From Opitutales bacterium (lineage in GTDB: Bacteria; Verrucomicrobiota; Verrucomicrobiia; Opitutales; Oceanipulchritudinaceae), in contig JAFGCZ010000010.1 in assembly GCA_016932335.1 (NCBI GenBank), positions 1 through 64,000 on the forward strand: 64,000 nucleotides of DNA. The letters are read 5' to 3'. Positions within the stretch are counted from its first letter, which is position 1; the number at the start of each line of letters is the position of its first letter. The notes under the pieces are model-generated. The model saw only the letters and a list, made by a program, of their open reading frames with translations, had not been told where the DNA came from and did not search any database. This document shows positions 35,356 through 43,754 of the stretch, one piece after another. Both the position numbers and the translations under genes were made by a program.

Positions 35356-35841
35356 CTAAATTCTTTTATTTGGATCCTTTTCCTTCAGCTTCTCTTCCAG
35401 CTCTTTGAGTCTCTTGGATTTGTTTTGAACAATTGAACTATACTCTTGTTGTTTGTTTTGATTGTGGAGTATCTTTTCTGCTGTCTCAAATATGCCCGGA
35501 CTAAGAGCTTTGATTATCTGAACAATAGCACATTCGACTTGTTCTCTTTGTTCAGGAGGAAGCATTTTCAGGCTTTCAATGGCTGTCTGCAATGTTTCTG
35601 AAGATTCATGATTTTCAACATCAGTCTTGGTTGAAAGCCTTATTCCGGCCTTTTCTTCTGCTTGGGCAAGTTTGCGCCAAACTTTACCAGTTATTGGTGA
35701 TCTTCCGGTTTTATAGGCATAGAGCATAGGTCGTGAAATGCCTATGAACTCGGCTAATTCCTTAGCATTCAGATTCAGATGTTTTGCGAGATCATCTGAT
35801 CTGTCTGAAAAATGTATGAAATCTGTATTATTTTCTTGCAT
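35356..35841 (-). CDS. Phage repressor (XRE-type HTH)
   Basis: 161 residues. An HTH lies at about 18-50 (LAKHLNLNAKELAEFIGISRPMLYAYKTG), followed by a helical, charged C-terminal part. Divergent to the early operon with a 32-bp gap and nearby inverted repeats. It most likely keeps the prophage silent, like Mu c or lambda cI. It has no obvious peptidase part, so induction by RecA-driven self-cleavage is not evident. Confidence 0.75.
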   Translation of the reverse strand: MQENNTDFIHFSDRSDDLAKHLNLNAKELAEFIGISRPMLYAYKTGRSPITGKVWRKLAQAEEKAGIRLSTKTDVENHESSETLQTAIESLKMLPPEQREQVECAIVQIIKALSPGIFETAEKILHNQNKQQEYSSIVQNKSKRLKELEEKLKEKDPNKRI

Positions 35842-35872
35842 ATGTTTATGTTTTCAGACACATTTCATACAT
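35802..35872. promoter_or_regulatory. Operator region between repressor and early genes
   Basis: Motif TGTCTGAAA (35802-35810) next to ATGTATGAAAT (35812-35822) is mirrored as TTTCAGACA (35852-35860) next to ATTTCATACAT (35862-35872). Thus two motif types each occur once per strand, flanking the start codons of the repressor and the Ner-like gene. They are good candidates for repressor and Ner/Cro binding sites. The left pair lies inside the repressor coding sequence. Only 32 bases separate the two genes. Confidence 0.6.
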
Positions 35873-35873
35873 C

Positions 35874-36092
35874 ATGCAGAACAGCAGCACGAACGTCGAG
35901 ATTAAACAAAGCCCTTATAAGAAACGGATTAAGTATCCTGGTATCGGTTTCAAGGCACGCCACATGGGAATTAATCCGAACACTCTTTACAAGTATCTTG
36001 ATGGTATATGGACCAAGCCGAGTAATTTTGAGCCACGCTATGAAGCTGCATGTAAAGCTTTGGAAGAATTTGAGAACAACAACAGGAAATAA
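35874..36092 (+). CDS. Ner/Cro-like DNA-binding protein
   Basis: 72 residues, basic. KYPGIGFKARHMGINPNTLYKYLDG (about 20-44) is a Cro/Ner-type helix-turn-helix with the recognition helix in NPNTLYKYL. It is the first gene rightward of the operator, the place of Mu ner. It likely turns down repressor and early transcription. Only 2 bases separate it from the next gene. Confidence 0.65.
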   Translation: MQNSSTNVEIKQSPYKKRIKYPGIGFKARHMGINPNTLYKYLDGIWTKPSNFEPRYEAACKALEEFENNNRK

Positions 36093-36094
36093 CG

Positions 36095-36997
36095 ATGATT
36101 GATGATGCAATTATTGATTTGAAACCAGAAGATACCGAGATCGGTAATAGTTCCGAACTGGATCAACTTGTTGATGATGCTTATGAAGCTGTAAGAAGTT
36201 TCCAGCGAACGGCCCGAAAAGCAGCAATGGATTACGTTGACGCAGGGCGAAAGATGTCCAAGGTAAAGGATTATTTACTGAGTCCATCTCACGAAATCCT
36301 TTCAAGGGAAAACGGACAATTCAGCCGTGAGGGACATGTGTCCTTTACGGTAGAAAAGGGTTGGCAGTCTCTTTGTAGCGAACGCTTAGGACTGTCTTAT
36401 AAAACAGCAGACCGCTATATTGCAGACTACAACGCATACGAGCTTTTGTCCCTTAGTGCTGAGAAGGTTGAAAGAGCCAAGGAATACCTAGACGAGGTAA
36501 ACGAAGGCAACCTACGTGCGACAAAGGCACTTGAAGCATTTGAAGCTTTCAAGCAGTTACCTGAACCAGCCGAAGAGGAAACAAATGCTTCCAGATGGGC
36601 TGGCCTTGAGGGACATTTAAAAACCCAAGCTGAAATTGTAATTTTCCGCGAAATGGAAACTGCCGCCTTAGCAGGTGATCGAATTGCAGCCAATGAGCTA
36701 GAGCAAGCCGCTTTGGGGCATATCCCGATTACACGGGCGCATTCCGGCTGGAAAGGCGGGATTGCCACAAAGGGAAAGACCCGTCGCGACCCGAGTTATG
36801 CGCATCTTATAGTTAAGAATAGCACTACGTTATTAAATGCGTGGAGGAAGTTTTATGACATTCCGATGGAAGAGCGCAGGGCCGCTACTGATTCGATTGT
36901 TGCAGTAATGACAGCTCCAGATCTCCCCGATGAAGTGGGGCGAGAAATCTTCCAACGCCTTGCAGATAAATACGGGAAAGGAGCCTTTAATGGATAA
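36095..36997 (+). CDS. Early phage protein of unknown function
   Basis: 300 residues, charged and mostly helical. An N-terminal segment (about 30-75) with AVRSFQRTARKAAMDYVDAGRKM and a W-Q-S-L-C-S-E-R-L-G-L-S-Y-K-T-A-D-R-Y stretch recalls DUF3102-type phage proteins. No signal or membrane segment. It sits in the early operon upstream of the transposase and starts 3 bases after the Ner-like gene. Function unknown. Confidence 0.6.
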   Translation: MIDDAIIDLKPEDTEIGNSSELDQLVDDAYEAVRSFQRTARKAAMDYVDAGRKMSKVKDYLLSPSHEILSRENGQFSREGHVSFTVEKGWQSLCSERLGLSYKTADRYIADYNAYELLSLSAEKVERAKEYLDEVNEGNLRATKALEAFEAFKQLPEPAEEETNASRWAGLEGHLKTQAEIVIFREMETAALAGDRIAANELEQAALGHIPITRAHSGWKGGIATKGKTRRDPSYAHLIVKNSTTLLNAWRKFYDIPMEERRAATDSIVAVMTAPDLPDEVGREIFQRLADKYGKGAFNG

Positions 36998-37346
36998 GAA
37001 ATCATTTTGCGAAAAATATCTGAAATTTCATCAGACCATTATCAAGAAGACTGAGGCACTCGGTCATCTCCGGGTTGAGCTAGAAGAACTCAAAAAGAGT
37101 CATAACTACTTTGCCGCCCGCCATCTTAATGAGTTAACCGAGCTACGTGCAGGAGATAAGATACTGTTTCGTGGCAAGGTAAGAACTGTCGAAGAAGTGC
37201 TGTGTGCCGATGTGATGCATATCGATGGAGAGGAACCGTTCCTCTATCTGTTTATTCGGCTGAATGATTATGAACAAGTGGTGAGTTTGGCGCCCGAACC
37301 AGACAACAATTGGCAGTTTGTAAAGGAGGGTAAAATCAATGGCTAA
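36990..37346 (+). CDS. Early phage protein of unknown function
   Basis: 118 residues from the ATG at 36990, chosen because GGGAAAGGAG lies 6-15 bases upstream and the longer frame would run deep into the previous gene. Helical N-terminus (KYLKFHQTIIKKTE), beta-rich second half (GDKILFRGKVRTVEEV, LFIRLNDYEQVVSL). Overlaps both neighbours by 8 bases. No known domain. Confidence 0.55.
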   Translation: MDKKSFCEKYLKFHQTIIKKTEALGHLRVELEELKKSHNYFAARHLNELTELRAGDKILFRGKVRTVEEVLCADVMHIDGEEPFLYLFIRLNDYEQVVSLAPEPDNNWQFVKEGKING

Positions 37347-37800
37347 AGTAGATTTGGAACTCGTTAAAATGATTCTGCAGCGTAACGAACTGGATGTTCG
37401 CACGGTATCTCAAATTGTGGAAGACATTGAAACAGAAGCAAAGGCTATGGAAGATGAGAATCCGAAGCTTCCGCCAGTTAAGAAGCAGTTTGTTTTCATG
37501 ATATCTGATCCAAAGGGAGAGCTTCCAGATAAGGATTTCACGGGGTGGGTTTTGCAGATTCAGGAACAAGACAGTCCATATGTTGTTGAAGAGCGTCTGC
37601 AAGGAAGTGCTTATGATTTTAACGTGACTCCAAAGGGGCGTAAAATGCCAGTTAGATCCATTGCGGAGGTATGCGAGGTTGTGCCCGCAAGAATCCTCAC
37701 TGAGCACAGTATCTGGGTCAAAACAAAGGAGCCTGTTTACGTGCTAAAAACGGATAACAAAATTTCTTCTGCAGCTCATGAGCCAGGCATCCAGTTTTAA
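37339..37800 (+). CDS. Early phage protein of unknown function
   Basis: 153 residues; GGAGGG lies 8-14 bases upstream of the ATG. N-terminal helix, then a beta-rich region with conserved aromatic and acidic residues (FMISDPKGELPDKDFTGWV). Not recognised. Overlaps the following small gene by 23 bases. In the early replication operon. Confidence 0.55.
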   Translation: MAKVDLELVKMILQRNELDVRTVSQIVEDIETEAKAMEDENPKLPPVKKQFVFMISDPKGELPDKDFTGWVLQIQEQDSPYVVEERLQGSAYDFNVTPKGRKMPVRSIAEVCEVVPARILTEHSIWVKTKEPVYVLKTDNKISSAAHEPGIQF

Positions 37801-37969
37801 AGAGGTGGCAATTATTACCCCAAATGCACGCAATGGATGGTCGCTCCTTCTTCCGGGCTCAGGTCGCCAGATAGGAAACTACTCTGACCCAGAAAAAGCA
37901 TCACAAATCGCAATTTTAAACGGCTACGAACCAGAAATCCACGAAAAGTTCCGGCATAATGAACGATAA
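37778..37969 (+). CDS. Small early phage protein
   Basis: 63 residues. Its start overlaps the previous gene by 23 bases and its stop overlaps the transposase start by 11 bases, a coupled layout. Contains SSFKEVAIITPNARNGW and a short helical C-terminus. Not recognised; similar small genes occur before transposase genes in Mu-like phages. Confidence 0.5.
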   Translation: MSQASSFKEVAIITPNARNGWSLLLPGSGRQIGNYSDPEKASQIAILNGYEPEIHEKFRHNER

Positions 37970-39737
37970 AGCAACAAAAGGACGTGGACGACCTTCAGCA
38001 TGGCGGTTGTCCAAAGAGGAGGCGAAAGCACTACGTGGCCTTGTCTTGATGCGATCAACTGAGAACCGCATCCGTTTCACTGTTGCGCTGGAAGAGTTCA
38101 TCAACCATCCGGCATGTTTACCCGGTACTCGTGATAAAATCATCGAAGAACTGGAACAAGCTCAGAAAGAAGGCCGCTTACCTCGTTGGTCTCAATCGTT
38201 ACGCCGCATGGGCTATCCAAATGATGCCGAAATGTCGATGTTCAGAGGTCCCAAGCATATGGCAAATGCCGCTCCCTCTATTCGTAGAGGTGGCTACTGG
38301 ATTGATGAAAAAGGTAATGAGCGCGAGCTAAGAGCCATGAATATATGGGAGTCTGATGACGTCTCGATCAATGAGCCTTTCCGCTGGATGGATGAGCAAA
38401 CGGGTCTGTGGATGGCCGGCAGACAAACCTTGGCAACGATCGATGTTGGTTCCGGTGGTTGGCTTGGTGCAACTTGTATTGGGCGTCCCCGTGATGCATA
38501 CCGTCAGGAGGATATTGCCGATCATATGCGTGATCTTTGCGAGCTTTGGGGAATGCCGGATGTATGGCGTTTGGAAAAAGGTTCATGGGAGGCAACTTTT
38601 GTTGGCGGAATTGAGGTAGAAGGTCTGGCAACTCGTTGGGGTTCATTGGATAAACTATTCAGGGTAGTTCATACGGAACACGCTCGCGGAAAGGGACTGA
38701 TTGAAGGCCGTTTCGATCTTTTGCAAACATTCATGGCTCATACAGAGGGTGGTCTTACTATGGGGCGAAAGCCGGATGATTTTGAGAAGGTGGCAAAGCT
38801 GCTTAGGCGTGCAAATTATGATAGGCGGCGGGCAGAGAATGAATTAACCACAGACCAGAAAGCCGTCCAAAAGCTTTGGAGCATCAATGATGCATCGATG
38901 GGGGTTCGTCGAGCCATGGAGCGCTGTAATGCACGGCCAATGCAGAGAAGTTGGGCCAGTGACCAGACTCCACCATGTGAGTTTTTAAAGGATGCCAAGG
39001 GACATCCTATTCCTGAATCTGAGAAGTGGCGATTCTGCGGATGCAAAACAATGGCGACTGTTCGGGAGGGGCATATTCAAATTAAGTTGCCTAATTATGA
39101 GGTGCCATTCCGCTTTGCCATAAACGGAGTAGATAGTTTCTATCTTCCGCAAGGGTATCAGTTGTTTGTTGCCTTCTCGCCATCGAGTCCCTTTGAGGGT
39201 GCTTACATAGGCAACCGGGAGCGAGGTGTTAGGAACCGTGATAGTTGGGGGTTAGGCGAAATTATTCCGTTTATGGCTCAATATGTTCCTGCCGCACCAC
39301 AGGTTGATCTCACTACCCAAAGTGGTGCCAGCGGCCCAGGGCTTCGCAAGGGTATGGCTGCATGCGTTCGTGCGGAGTTTCGTGGTATTAGAACATCCAT
39401 GCGTGAATACATTAAAGTGAGAAAAGAAGCAATTTTAGAAGAAGAGCCGGAACTATCCAGGTCAGAACATCGAGATGGTCTTGGAAACAGAACTGAGATT
39501 AGCCGGGGACTTCGTAAACAAAAACAACCTTTAAAAACGAGAGATTTATCTGGGTTCAGGGGACGCAGCTTAGGAGATGATGAAGAAGAAACCCAAAGCA
39601 GTGATACTCTTACTAGGTTTAGAAACCAAAGCCTTCATGAACGTGAAGAGCCAGAATGTGGAAATGAATGTGCCAGGACATCACTACGTGAACGTGCCAA
39701 CGAATTAATGGGAGAATCTTATGAATACGATTGCTGA
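37959..39737 (+). CDS. Mu A-like DDE transposase
   Basis: 592 residues. N-terminal DNA-binding helices (about 1-110), an RNase H-like catalytic core with the acidic set D133/D134 (WESDD), E206 (RLEKGSW) and E249 (KGLIEGRF), then the MuA C-terminal beta-barrel (about 370-430, PNYEVPFRFAINGVDSFYLPQG) and a charged tail. It inserts and replicates the phage by transposition with MuB. The second acidic position is Glu in LEKGS rather than the usual Asp. The frame overlaps the following ATPase gene by 17 bases. Confidence 0.88.
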   Translation: MNDKATKGRGRPSAWRLSKEEAKALRGLVLMRSTENRIRFTVALEEFINHPACLPGTRDKIIEELEQAQKEGRLPRWSQSLRRMGYPNDAEMSMFRGPKHMANAAPSIRRGGYWIDEKGNERELRAMNIWESDDVSINEPFRWMDEQTGLWMAGRQTLATIDVGSGGWLGATCIGRPRDAYRQEDIADHMRDLCELWGMPDVWRLEKGSWEATFVGGIEVEGLATRWGSLDKLFRVVHTEHARGKGLIEGRFDLLQTFMAHTEGGLTMGRKPDDFEKVAKLLRRANYDRRRAENELTTDQKAVQKLWSINDASMGVRRAMERCNARPMQRSWASDQTPPCEFLKDAKGHPIPESEKWRFCGCKTMATVREGHIQIKLPNYEVPFRFAINGVDSFYLPQGYQLFVAFSPSSPFEGAYIGNRERGVRNRDSWGLGEIIPFMAQYVPAAPQVDLTTQSGASGPGLRKGMAACVRAEFRGIRTSMREYIKVRKEAILEEEPELSRSEHRDGLGNRTEISRGLRKQKQPLKTRDLSGFRGRSLGDDEEETQSSDTLTRFRNQSLHEREEPECGNECARTSLRERANELMGESYEYDC

Positions 39738-40851
39738 AGAACAGGACATTTCTGCCAATTTGCAGGGAGTAACGCCTCGCAGTACGTGGAAGTTTAGCTT
39801 AGATGCCGTAAATCAAAACACTAAGCACTATTCTGCCGAAGCCAGAGAGCTTTTGCGGTGGGCTTTTATGTGGTGTAACGATGTCCGGCATCCTATACGT
39901 TGGGAGGATTTTTCAAAACGAGTCGGCTACTCTGATAATACGCTTTGGAAGATATACAATGGGACCTATAAGCACCCAACGACCAAAGAGCTGATGCAGG
40001 TTCCTGACAAGTTGATAGAGTCTATCTCAAAGTTCAGGCAGATGGAATCAGAACGGGCTATGCTCGGGGAGAAGCAGTTCGTGATGACCCCAACTGCTAA
40101 AAGTATTTTCGATCACTTTGACCTTATCAGGGAATCTCAGACTCCAGGTTTCCTTTATGGTGCTTCGCAGATTGGTAAAACAACCACCGCTATGCGTTAT
40201 AAGGATCTGAGGAATCATGGACAAACTGCATATGTTCGCTTGGGGGCATCTTCAGGTCTGCATGGAATGCTACAGCTTATCTCCATGTCCGTTGGAGTGT
40301 CTCCGAAGTCAAATACAAAGCAATTACTTGCCCGTATTAAAAATGCGATTACCCCTGATATGCTTCTCATTATAGATGAGGCTCATCAGCTAATTTTTAC
40401 GTATCGCAAAGAGTCCTTTTTCGCCTGTGTCGAAGTATTGCGGGAAATTTACGATGAGACCCAATGTGGCCTGGCGCTTATTATGACCAATCTAGGTCGT
40501 GATAAATGGACAAGAGACCGCCGTATGGAATTGGAGCAAATGTTCCGTCGAGGTGTTCATATTCTCGAGTTAGGTGAAATGCCTTCCATGTCAGATTTGA
40601 AGGTAATTTTGAAGGCCCAGAATTTGGAGTGGCCTAATGTGAAGATGAAAGTGGATGTAGAAGGCGAAACGGAAGAGCCTTTTGCAATGCTTCGGCAACT
40701 GGCCCGCAATGAAGGCTTAAAGGCGATAGTGGAGCGTGTGCGCTATGGGCGAAAAATCGCTTCGATGAGAGAAGAGGAACTTGATTGGCGGCATGTTTGT
40801 GAGGCTCACTTAATCCTCAAGGCAAAATCAACAGCACCGGCAGTTTGGTAA
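39721..40851 (+). CDS. MuB-like transposition ATPase
   Basis: 376 residues. Walker A GASQIGKTTT at 147-156, Walker B LLIIDEAH around 215-222. The N-terminal part (about 30-95) contains an HTH-like segment (WEDFSKRVGYSDNTLWKIYNG). MuB coats target DNA and hands it to the transposase, and protects the prophage from self-insertion. It follows the transposase with overlapping frames, as in Mu. The NTPase core is strongly conserved. Confidence 0.87.
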   Translation: MNTIAEEQDISANLQGVTPRSTWKFSLDAVNQNTKHYSAEARELLRWAFMWCNDVRHPIRWEDFSKRVGYSDNTLWKIYNGTYKHPTTKELMQVPDKLIESISKFRQMESERAMLGEKQFVMTPTAKSIFDHFDLIRESQTPGFLYGASQIGKTTTAMRYKDLRNHGQTAYVRLGASSGLHGMLQLISMSVGVSPKSNTKQLLARIKNAITPDMLLIIDEAHQLIFTYRKESFFACVEVLREIYDETQCGLALIMTNLGRDKWTRDRRMELEQMFRRGVHILELGEMPSMSDLKVILKAQNLEWPNVKMKVDVEGETEEPFAMLRQLARNEGLKAIVERVRYGRKIASMREEELDWRHVCEAHLILKAKSTAPAVW

Positions 40852-40857
40852 GGAGGA

Positions 40858-41379
40858 ATGATGTCATCAAAGAGGTTAACAAGGAAGGATGCTAGCTATC
40901 AGTCTAAGAGTGCATTTGAAGCTGCACTGGATTCGTTGGCAGTTCTCATGACTAAGCAGCGTCTCTTAGAGGCAAAAAGAGATAAGAAAATTCAAGTGAT
41001 CCGTGAGGAATATGAACCAGCGATTATGGAGGCTCGCCAAACTTGCGATCAGATCATGCTCAAGGCTGAATCGTATGCCATAGACCATAAAGATGATCTG
41101 ATTACAAAAGGTAAATCTGCCTCTACGAAGTTGGCTGAATATGGTTTTAGAACAGGCCAACCAACGCTTAAGTCATTACCTAAATGGACATGGTCAAAAG
41201 TAATCGCTGAATTAAAACGCAGGAAGAAAAAGCGTTTTGTTACTACGAAGGAATCTGTGAACAAAGATGCCCTTAAACGAGAACTTGGCAGTGATTCTGA
41301 AAAACTGGCTCTGGTTGGGTGTTATATCGATCAGACTGAAATTTTTTGGGTAGAAGCGAAAGACCAGGAAGATGAATAA
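40858..41379 (+). CDS. Gam-like DNA-end protection protein
   Basis: 173 residues, with a strong ribosome site AGGAGG 2 to 8 bases before the start. Helical: a long charged N-terminal helix (about 20-75) and KLAEYGFRTGQPTLKSLPKWTW, the Mu Gam pattern. Gam binds double-stranded ends like Ku and blocks RecBCD-type nucleases during transposition. In the early operon directly after MuB, as in many Mu-like phages. Confidence 0.8.
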   Translation: MMSSKRLTRKDASYQSKSAFEAALDSLAVLMTKQRLLEAKRDKKIQVIREEYEPAIMEARQTCDQIMLKAESYAIDHKDDLITKGKSASTKLAEYGFRTGQPTLKSLPKWTWSKVIAELKRRKKKRFVTTKESVNKDALKRELGSDSEKLALVGCYIDQTEIFWVEAKDQEDE

Positions 41380-41887
41380 AGCCCAACGCAGTAAGTATTT
41401 TAAGCAGCTTTGGCCTAATGCTTGTAGGGTTCAGCAATGGGACCCAAAGGATACGACCAAGCGTCATCTGATTACCAGACAATGTATGCTTCTTTGTGGT
41501 GGCCCTGATACGGATTCCATTACGAAGATTGGGCAGGCTGAAATCAGTGCTTTATTTACTTATCTAAATTGGTTGGCAAGTCCTCAGAATCTCAGATTAC
41601 AGGCGGCATGGGAATCTTGTATGGAGGACTACCGAACGCGGAACGTGACTGCCCAGGGGAACTACTGGCGTCGCCGTGCCGGTTATGCAAAAGCCGGAAA
41701 AATTGAGCGCGATCGCTTCTCTGCGGCTCCTTATTCCGGCCCTTCTGGAGAGAGTGAATTAACTCCTGAAGAAGCCGAAAACTACCTTTTGACAATGAGA
41801 AGCCGTGCTAAGACCAAAAAGAAGAAGGGTAGCAAATACGATATGTTCAAAGAAGATCCAGAAATGGATGATAACTGCCCCTTTTAA
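41372..41887 (+). CDS. Mu gp16-like protein (DUF1018)
   Basis: 171 residues. MNKAQRSKYFKQLWPNACRVQQWDP at the start and YLNWLASPQNLRLQ near 70 match the DUF1018/gp16 family of early Mu-type phage proteins, thought to be regulatory. The C-terminus has a Lys/Arg-rich stretch (TKKKKGSKYD) before acidic residues. Overlaps gam by 8 bases. Confidence 0.75.
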   Translation: MNKAQRSKYFKQLWPNACRVQQWDPKDTTKRHLITRQCMLLCGGPDTDSITKIGQAEISALFTYLNWLASPQNLRLQAAWESCMEDYRTRNVTAQGNYWRRRAGYAKAGKIERDRFSAAPYSGPSGESELTPEEAENYLLTMRSRAKTKKKKGSKYDMFKEDPEMDDNCPF

Positions 41888-41892
41888 TTAGT

Positions 41893-42174
41893 ATGCATAC
41901 AAATAGCCAGTTAGCCCATATTGAGGAATCCAAAAAACTCACAAAGCGTGAAGCTCTGATTCTACGCTGGCTATTGGCTCACCCGAAGCCTTGGACTGAT
42001 AGGCAAATTGCCGCCGGTATGAGGTTTCCGGATATGAACTGTGTTCGGCCGAGAATCACGGAACTGATACAGAAAGGTCTTGTGGATGAAGTTGATTCTG
42101 TTCGATGCAATGTTACCGGAAAAACAGTTCGCAGAGTAGTCCCGATTTTTGAGCAGGGAGAATTGCCATTATGA
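41893..42174 (+). CDS. Winged-helix early protein
   Basis: 93 residues with a winged-helix outline: KREALILRWLLAHPKPWTDRQIAAGMR, NCVRPRITELIQKGLVDEVD and a wing-like end (GKTVRRVVPIFEQ). A likely DNA-binding or middle/late transcription regulator of the Mor/C position. Its stop overlaps the gpF start by 4 bases, which links early control and the head genes. Confidence 0.65.
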   Translation: MHTNSQLAHIEESKKLTKREALILRWLLAHPKPWTDRQIAAGMRFPDMNCVRPRITELIQKGLVDEVDSVRCNVTGKTVRRVVPIFEQGELPL

Positions 42175-43517
42175 GTTACGAAGAAGCAGCTATTTCATTT
42201 GATGCATGGGATGATGCCGTTGAGCGCTTGTCCGATAAGATCAGTCTTCCTTCAGATTTTCACACTGAAGAATGGTCTCAGGTCCCTGTTGCCATACGTG
42301 AACGAGCTTTTTTCTCTGCTGGAGTGACCTCTGCCAGAGTGTTGCAAGCTATTAGAACTCCCCTTGAAACAGCGTTGCAAGGCGTTGACAGAAATTATCT
42401 GAGAGAAGATGGAACTCCTATTACTTACAGTCGTGCAGATGCTGTTGCGGATATTCGCAAGAGTTTTGGGACTGTTGGTGATAGTGGTGATCTAACGGAC
42501 TTGATGAGCTATAAGAGACAAAAGCTCATCGAAGATTTTCATATTGAACAAACAAATGCTTATGGACGCTATATCAGAGATATTTCTGATCCTGATATGC
42601 TAGATCAGTTTCCAGCCCAGGAACTCATAAGGGTAGAGCCCCGGAGAAATCATAGAGAGTGGTATCAGCGTTGGTCGCGTGCCGGCCGAGATGTATCTTG
42701 GAAAGGCGCAAGTAGAAGTAAGATGATTGCTTTGAAGACGTCGCCAATATGGGTTGAGTTATCTCGGTTTGAAACGCCATATCCTCCTTTTGATTTTGGC
42801 TCTGGAATGGGGCTTCGTGATGTGGGGCACCGTGAAGCTGTTGAGCTTGGACTGATAGATAACGCCTGGAATCCAAAAGAGGCCAGTAAGAACGCCGTGA
42901 AGGATTTTAATAAAGACATTCAGGCATCTTTGAGAGGAATGGACTCGTCTACTACTGGCTGGCTAAAGAAATTCCTTGGATCACACTTGAGCGACTTTAA
43001 GGTACAAGGTGGAAGTGTTTGGATTAATGGTGATCCGGAAACCCGCAAAGGGGCGCAACCTCAGCATGGGCTTGATCGCTTATCACCTTCAGAGCAATTG
43101 ATGATCTATAATTACACCAAGAAGCGGTTTGCCGGTGGTCTAAATCATCTACTTCGTAAGGGAGGTAAACTAAACTCTCGAAAGAGTAGGGAATTAAGCA
43201 GGTTGAGGAGTGCTCTGGATGCTTTACCAAACCACAAAGGAACCGTTTATAGAATGGTGAATAGTTGGCCTGGTTTGGCTGATTATCAGGTTGGAAAAAC
43301 GATTAAAGAAGTTGCATTTACTTCTGTATCGGTTGAACCTCAGCTTACGTATGGGAACGTTATGTTTGTAATCAAGGCAAGATCAGCAAAGGATATTTCT
43401 GAACGGTCAAAGCGCCCTGATGAAAAGGAGTTGATTTTCAAAAATGGAACTGAATTTAAAATAACTGACCGTAGATCTTTAGGTGGTACTGAAACAATAT
43501 TTCTGGAGGAATTATAA
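42171..43517 (+). CDS. Mu gpF-like head morphogenesis protein fused to an ADP-ribosyltransferase domain
   Basis: 448 residues. The N-terminal 240 residues are a Mu gpF/SPP1 gp7-type head protein (RADAVADIRKSF, HREWYQRWSRAGRD, YPPFDFGSGMGLRD). The C-terminal 100 residues are an ADP-ribosyltransferase of the R-S-E class: R361 (VYRMV), F383-T-S385-V-S387 (the STS-type motif) and E418-K-E420 followed by LIFKNGTEF (the E-x-E motif). An injected capsid protein with this domain could modify a host target. The Cys-rich gp7 end is absent. It lies in the plus-strand early operon, away from portal and capsid. A 75-residue gene follows at once. Confidence 0.85.
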   Translation: MSYEEAAISFDAWDDAVERLSDKISLPSDFHTEEWSQVPVAIRERAFFSAGVTSARVLQAIRTPLETALQGVDRNYLREDGTPITYSRADAVADIRKSFGTVGDSGDLTDLMSYKRQKLIEDFHIEQTNAYGRYIRDISDPDMLDQFPAQELIRVEPRRNHREWYQRWSRAGRDVSWKGASRSKMIALKTSPIWVELSRFETPYPPFDFGSGMGLRDVGHREAVELGLIDNAWNPKEASKNAVKDFNKDIQASLRGMDSSTTGWLKKFLGSHLSDFKVQGGSVWINGDPETRKGAQPQHGLDRLSPSEQLMIYNYTKKRFAGGLNHLLRKGGKLNSRKSRELSRLRSALDALPNHKGTVYRMVNSWPGLADYQVGKTIKEVAFTSVSVEPQLTYGNVMFVIKARSAKDISERSKRPDEKELIFKNGTEFKITDRRSLGGTETIFLEEL

Positions 43518-43754
43518 GATGGACGACACTCAGAAGCAAAAATGGAAAGACTACATCCATCGCGGATTACGTCAAAATGTTGACCCATATCCACGCCATT
43601 TTCCGAAGTATCTTCCAGTTCCTGATGGCGTCTCCAGAACTGAATATGAAGCTCTTTATAATGAAGTTGTTAGCGAGTATCCAGAAGGTTTGCTTATGAC
43701 TCGGGAAGAAGACGAGCTATACCAGCAAGGGAAGCAATGGTGGTAATATGCTCA
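43474..43754 (+). repeat. 281-bp direct repeat, copy 1
   Basis: Contains the last 14 codons of the gpF-ART gene plus the whole 75-residue gene and the first bases of the next start. Copy 2 is at 45880-46160 in the same orientation. I count 11 mismatches in 281 aligned bases with no gaps (96% identity). Confidence 0.9.
43519..43746 (+). CDS. Small protein after gpF-ART (candidate immunity protein)
   Basis: 75 residues, acidic, aromatic-rich (DPYPRHFPKYLPVP, then QQGKQWW at the end), one ribosome site (GAGGAATTATAAG). Directly follows the ART fusion (1 base gap) and precedes gpG by 1 base. A second copy lies at 45925-46152. Its position after a toxin-like domain suggests an immunity or anti-self protein; this is not shown by sequence similarity. 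It may instead be a small structural protein. Confidence 0.65.
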   Translation: MDDTQKQKWKDYIHRGLRQNVDPYPRHFPKYLPVPDGVSRTEYEALYNEVVSEYPEGLLMTREEDELYQQGKQWW

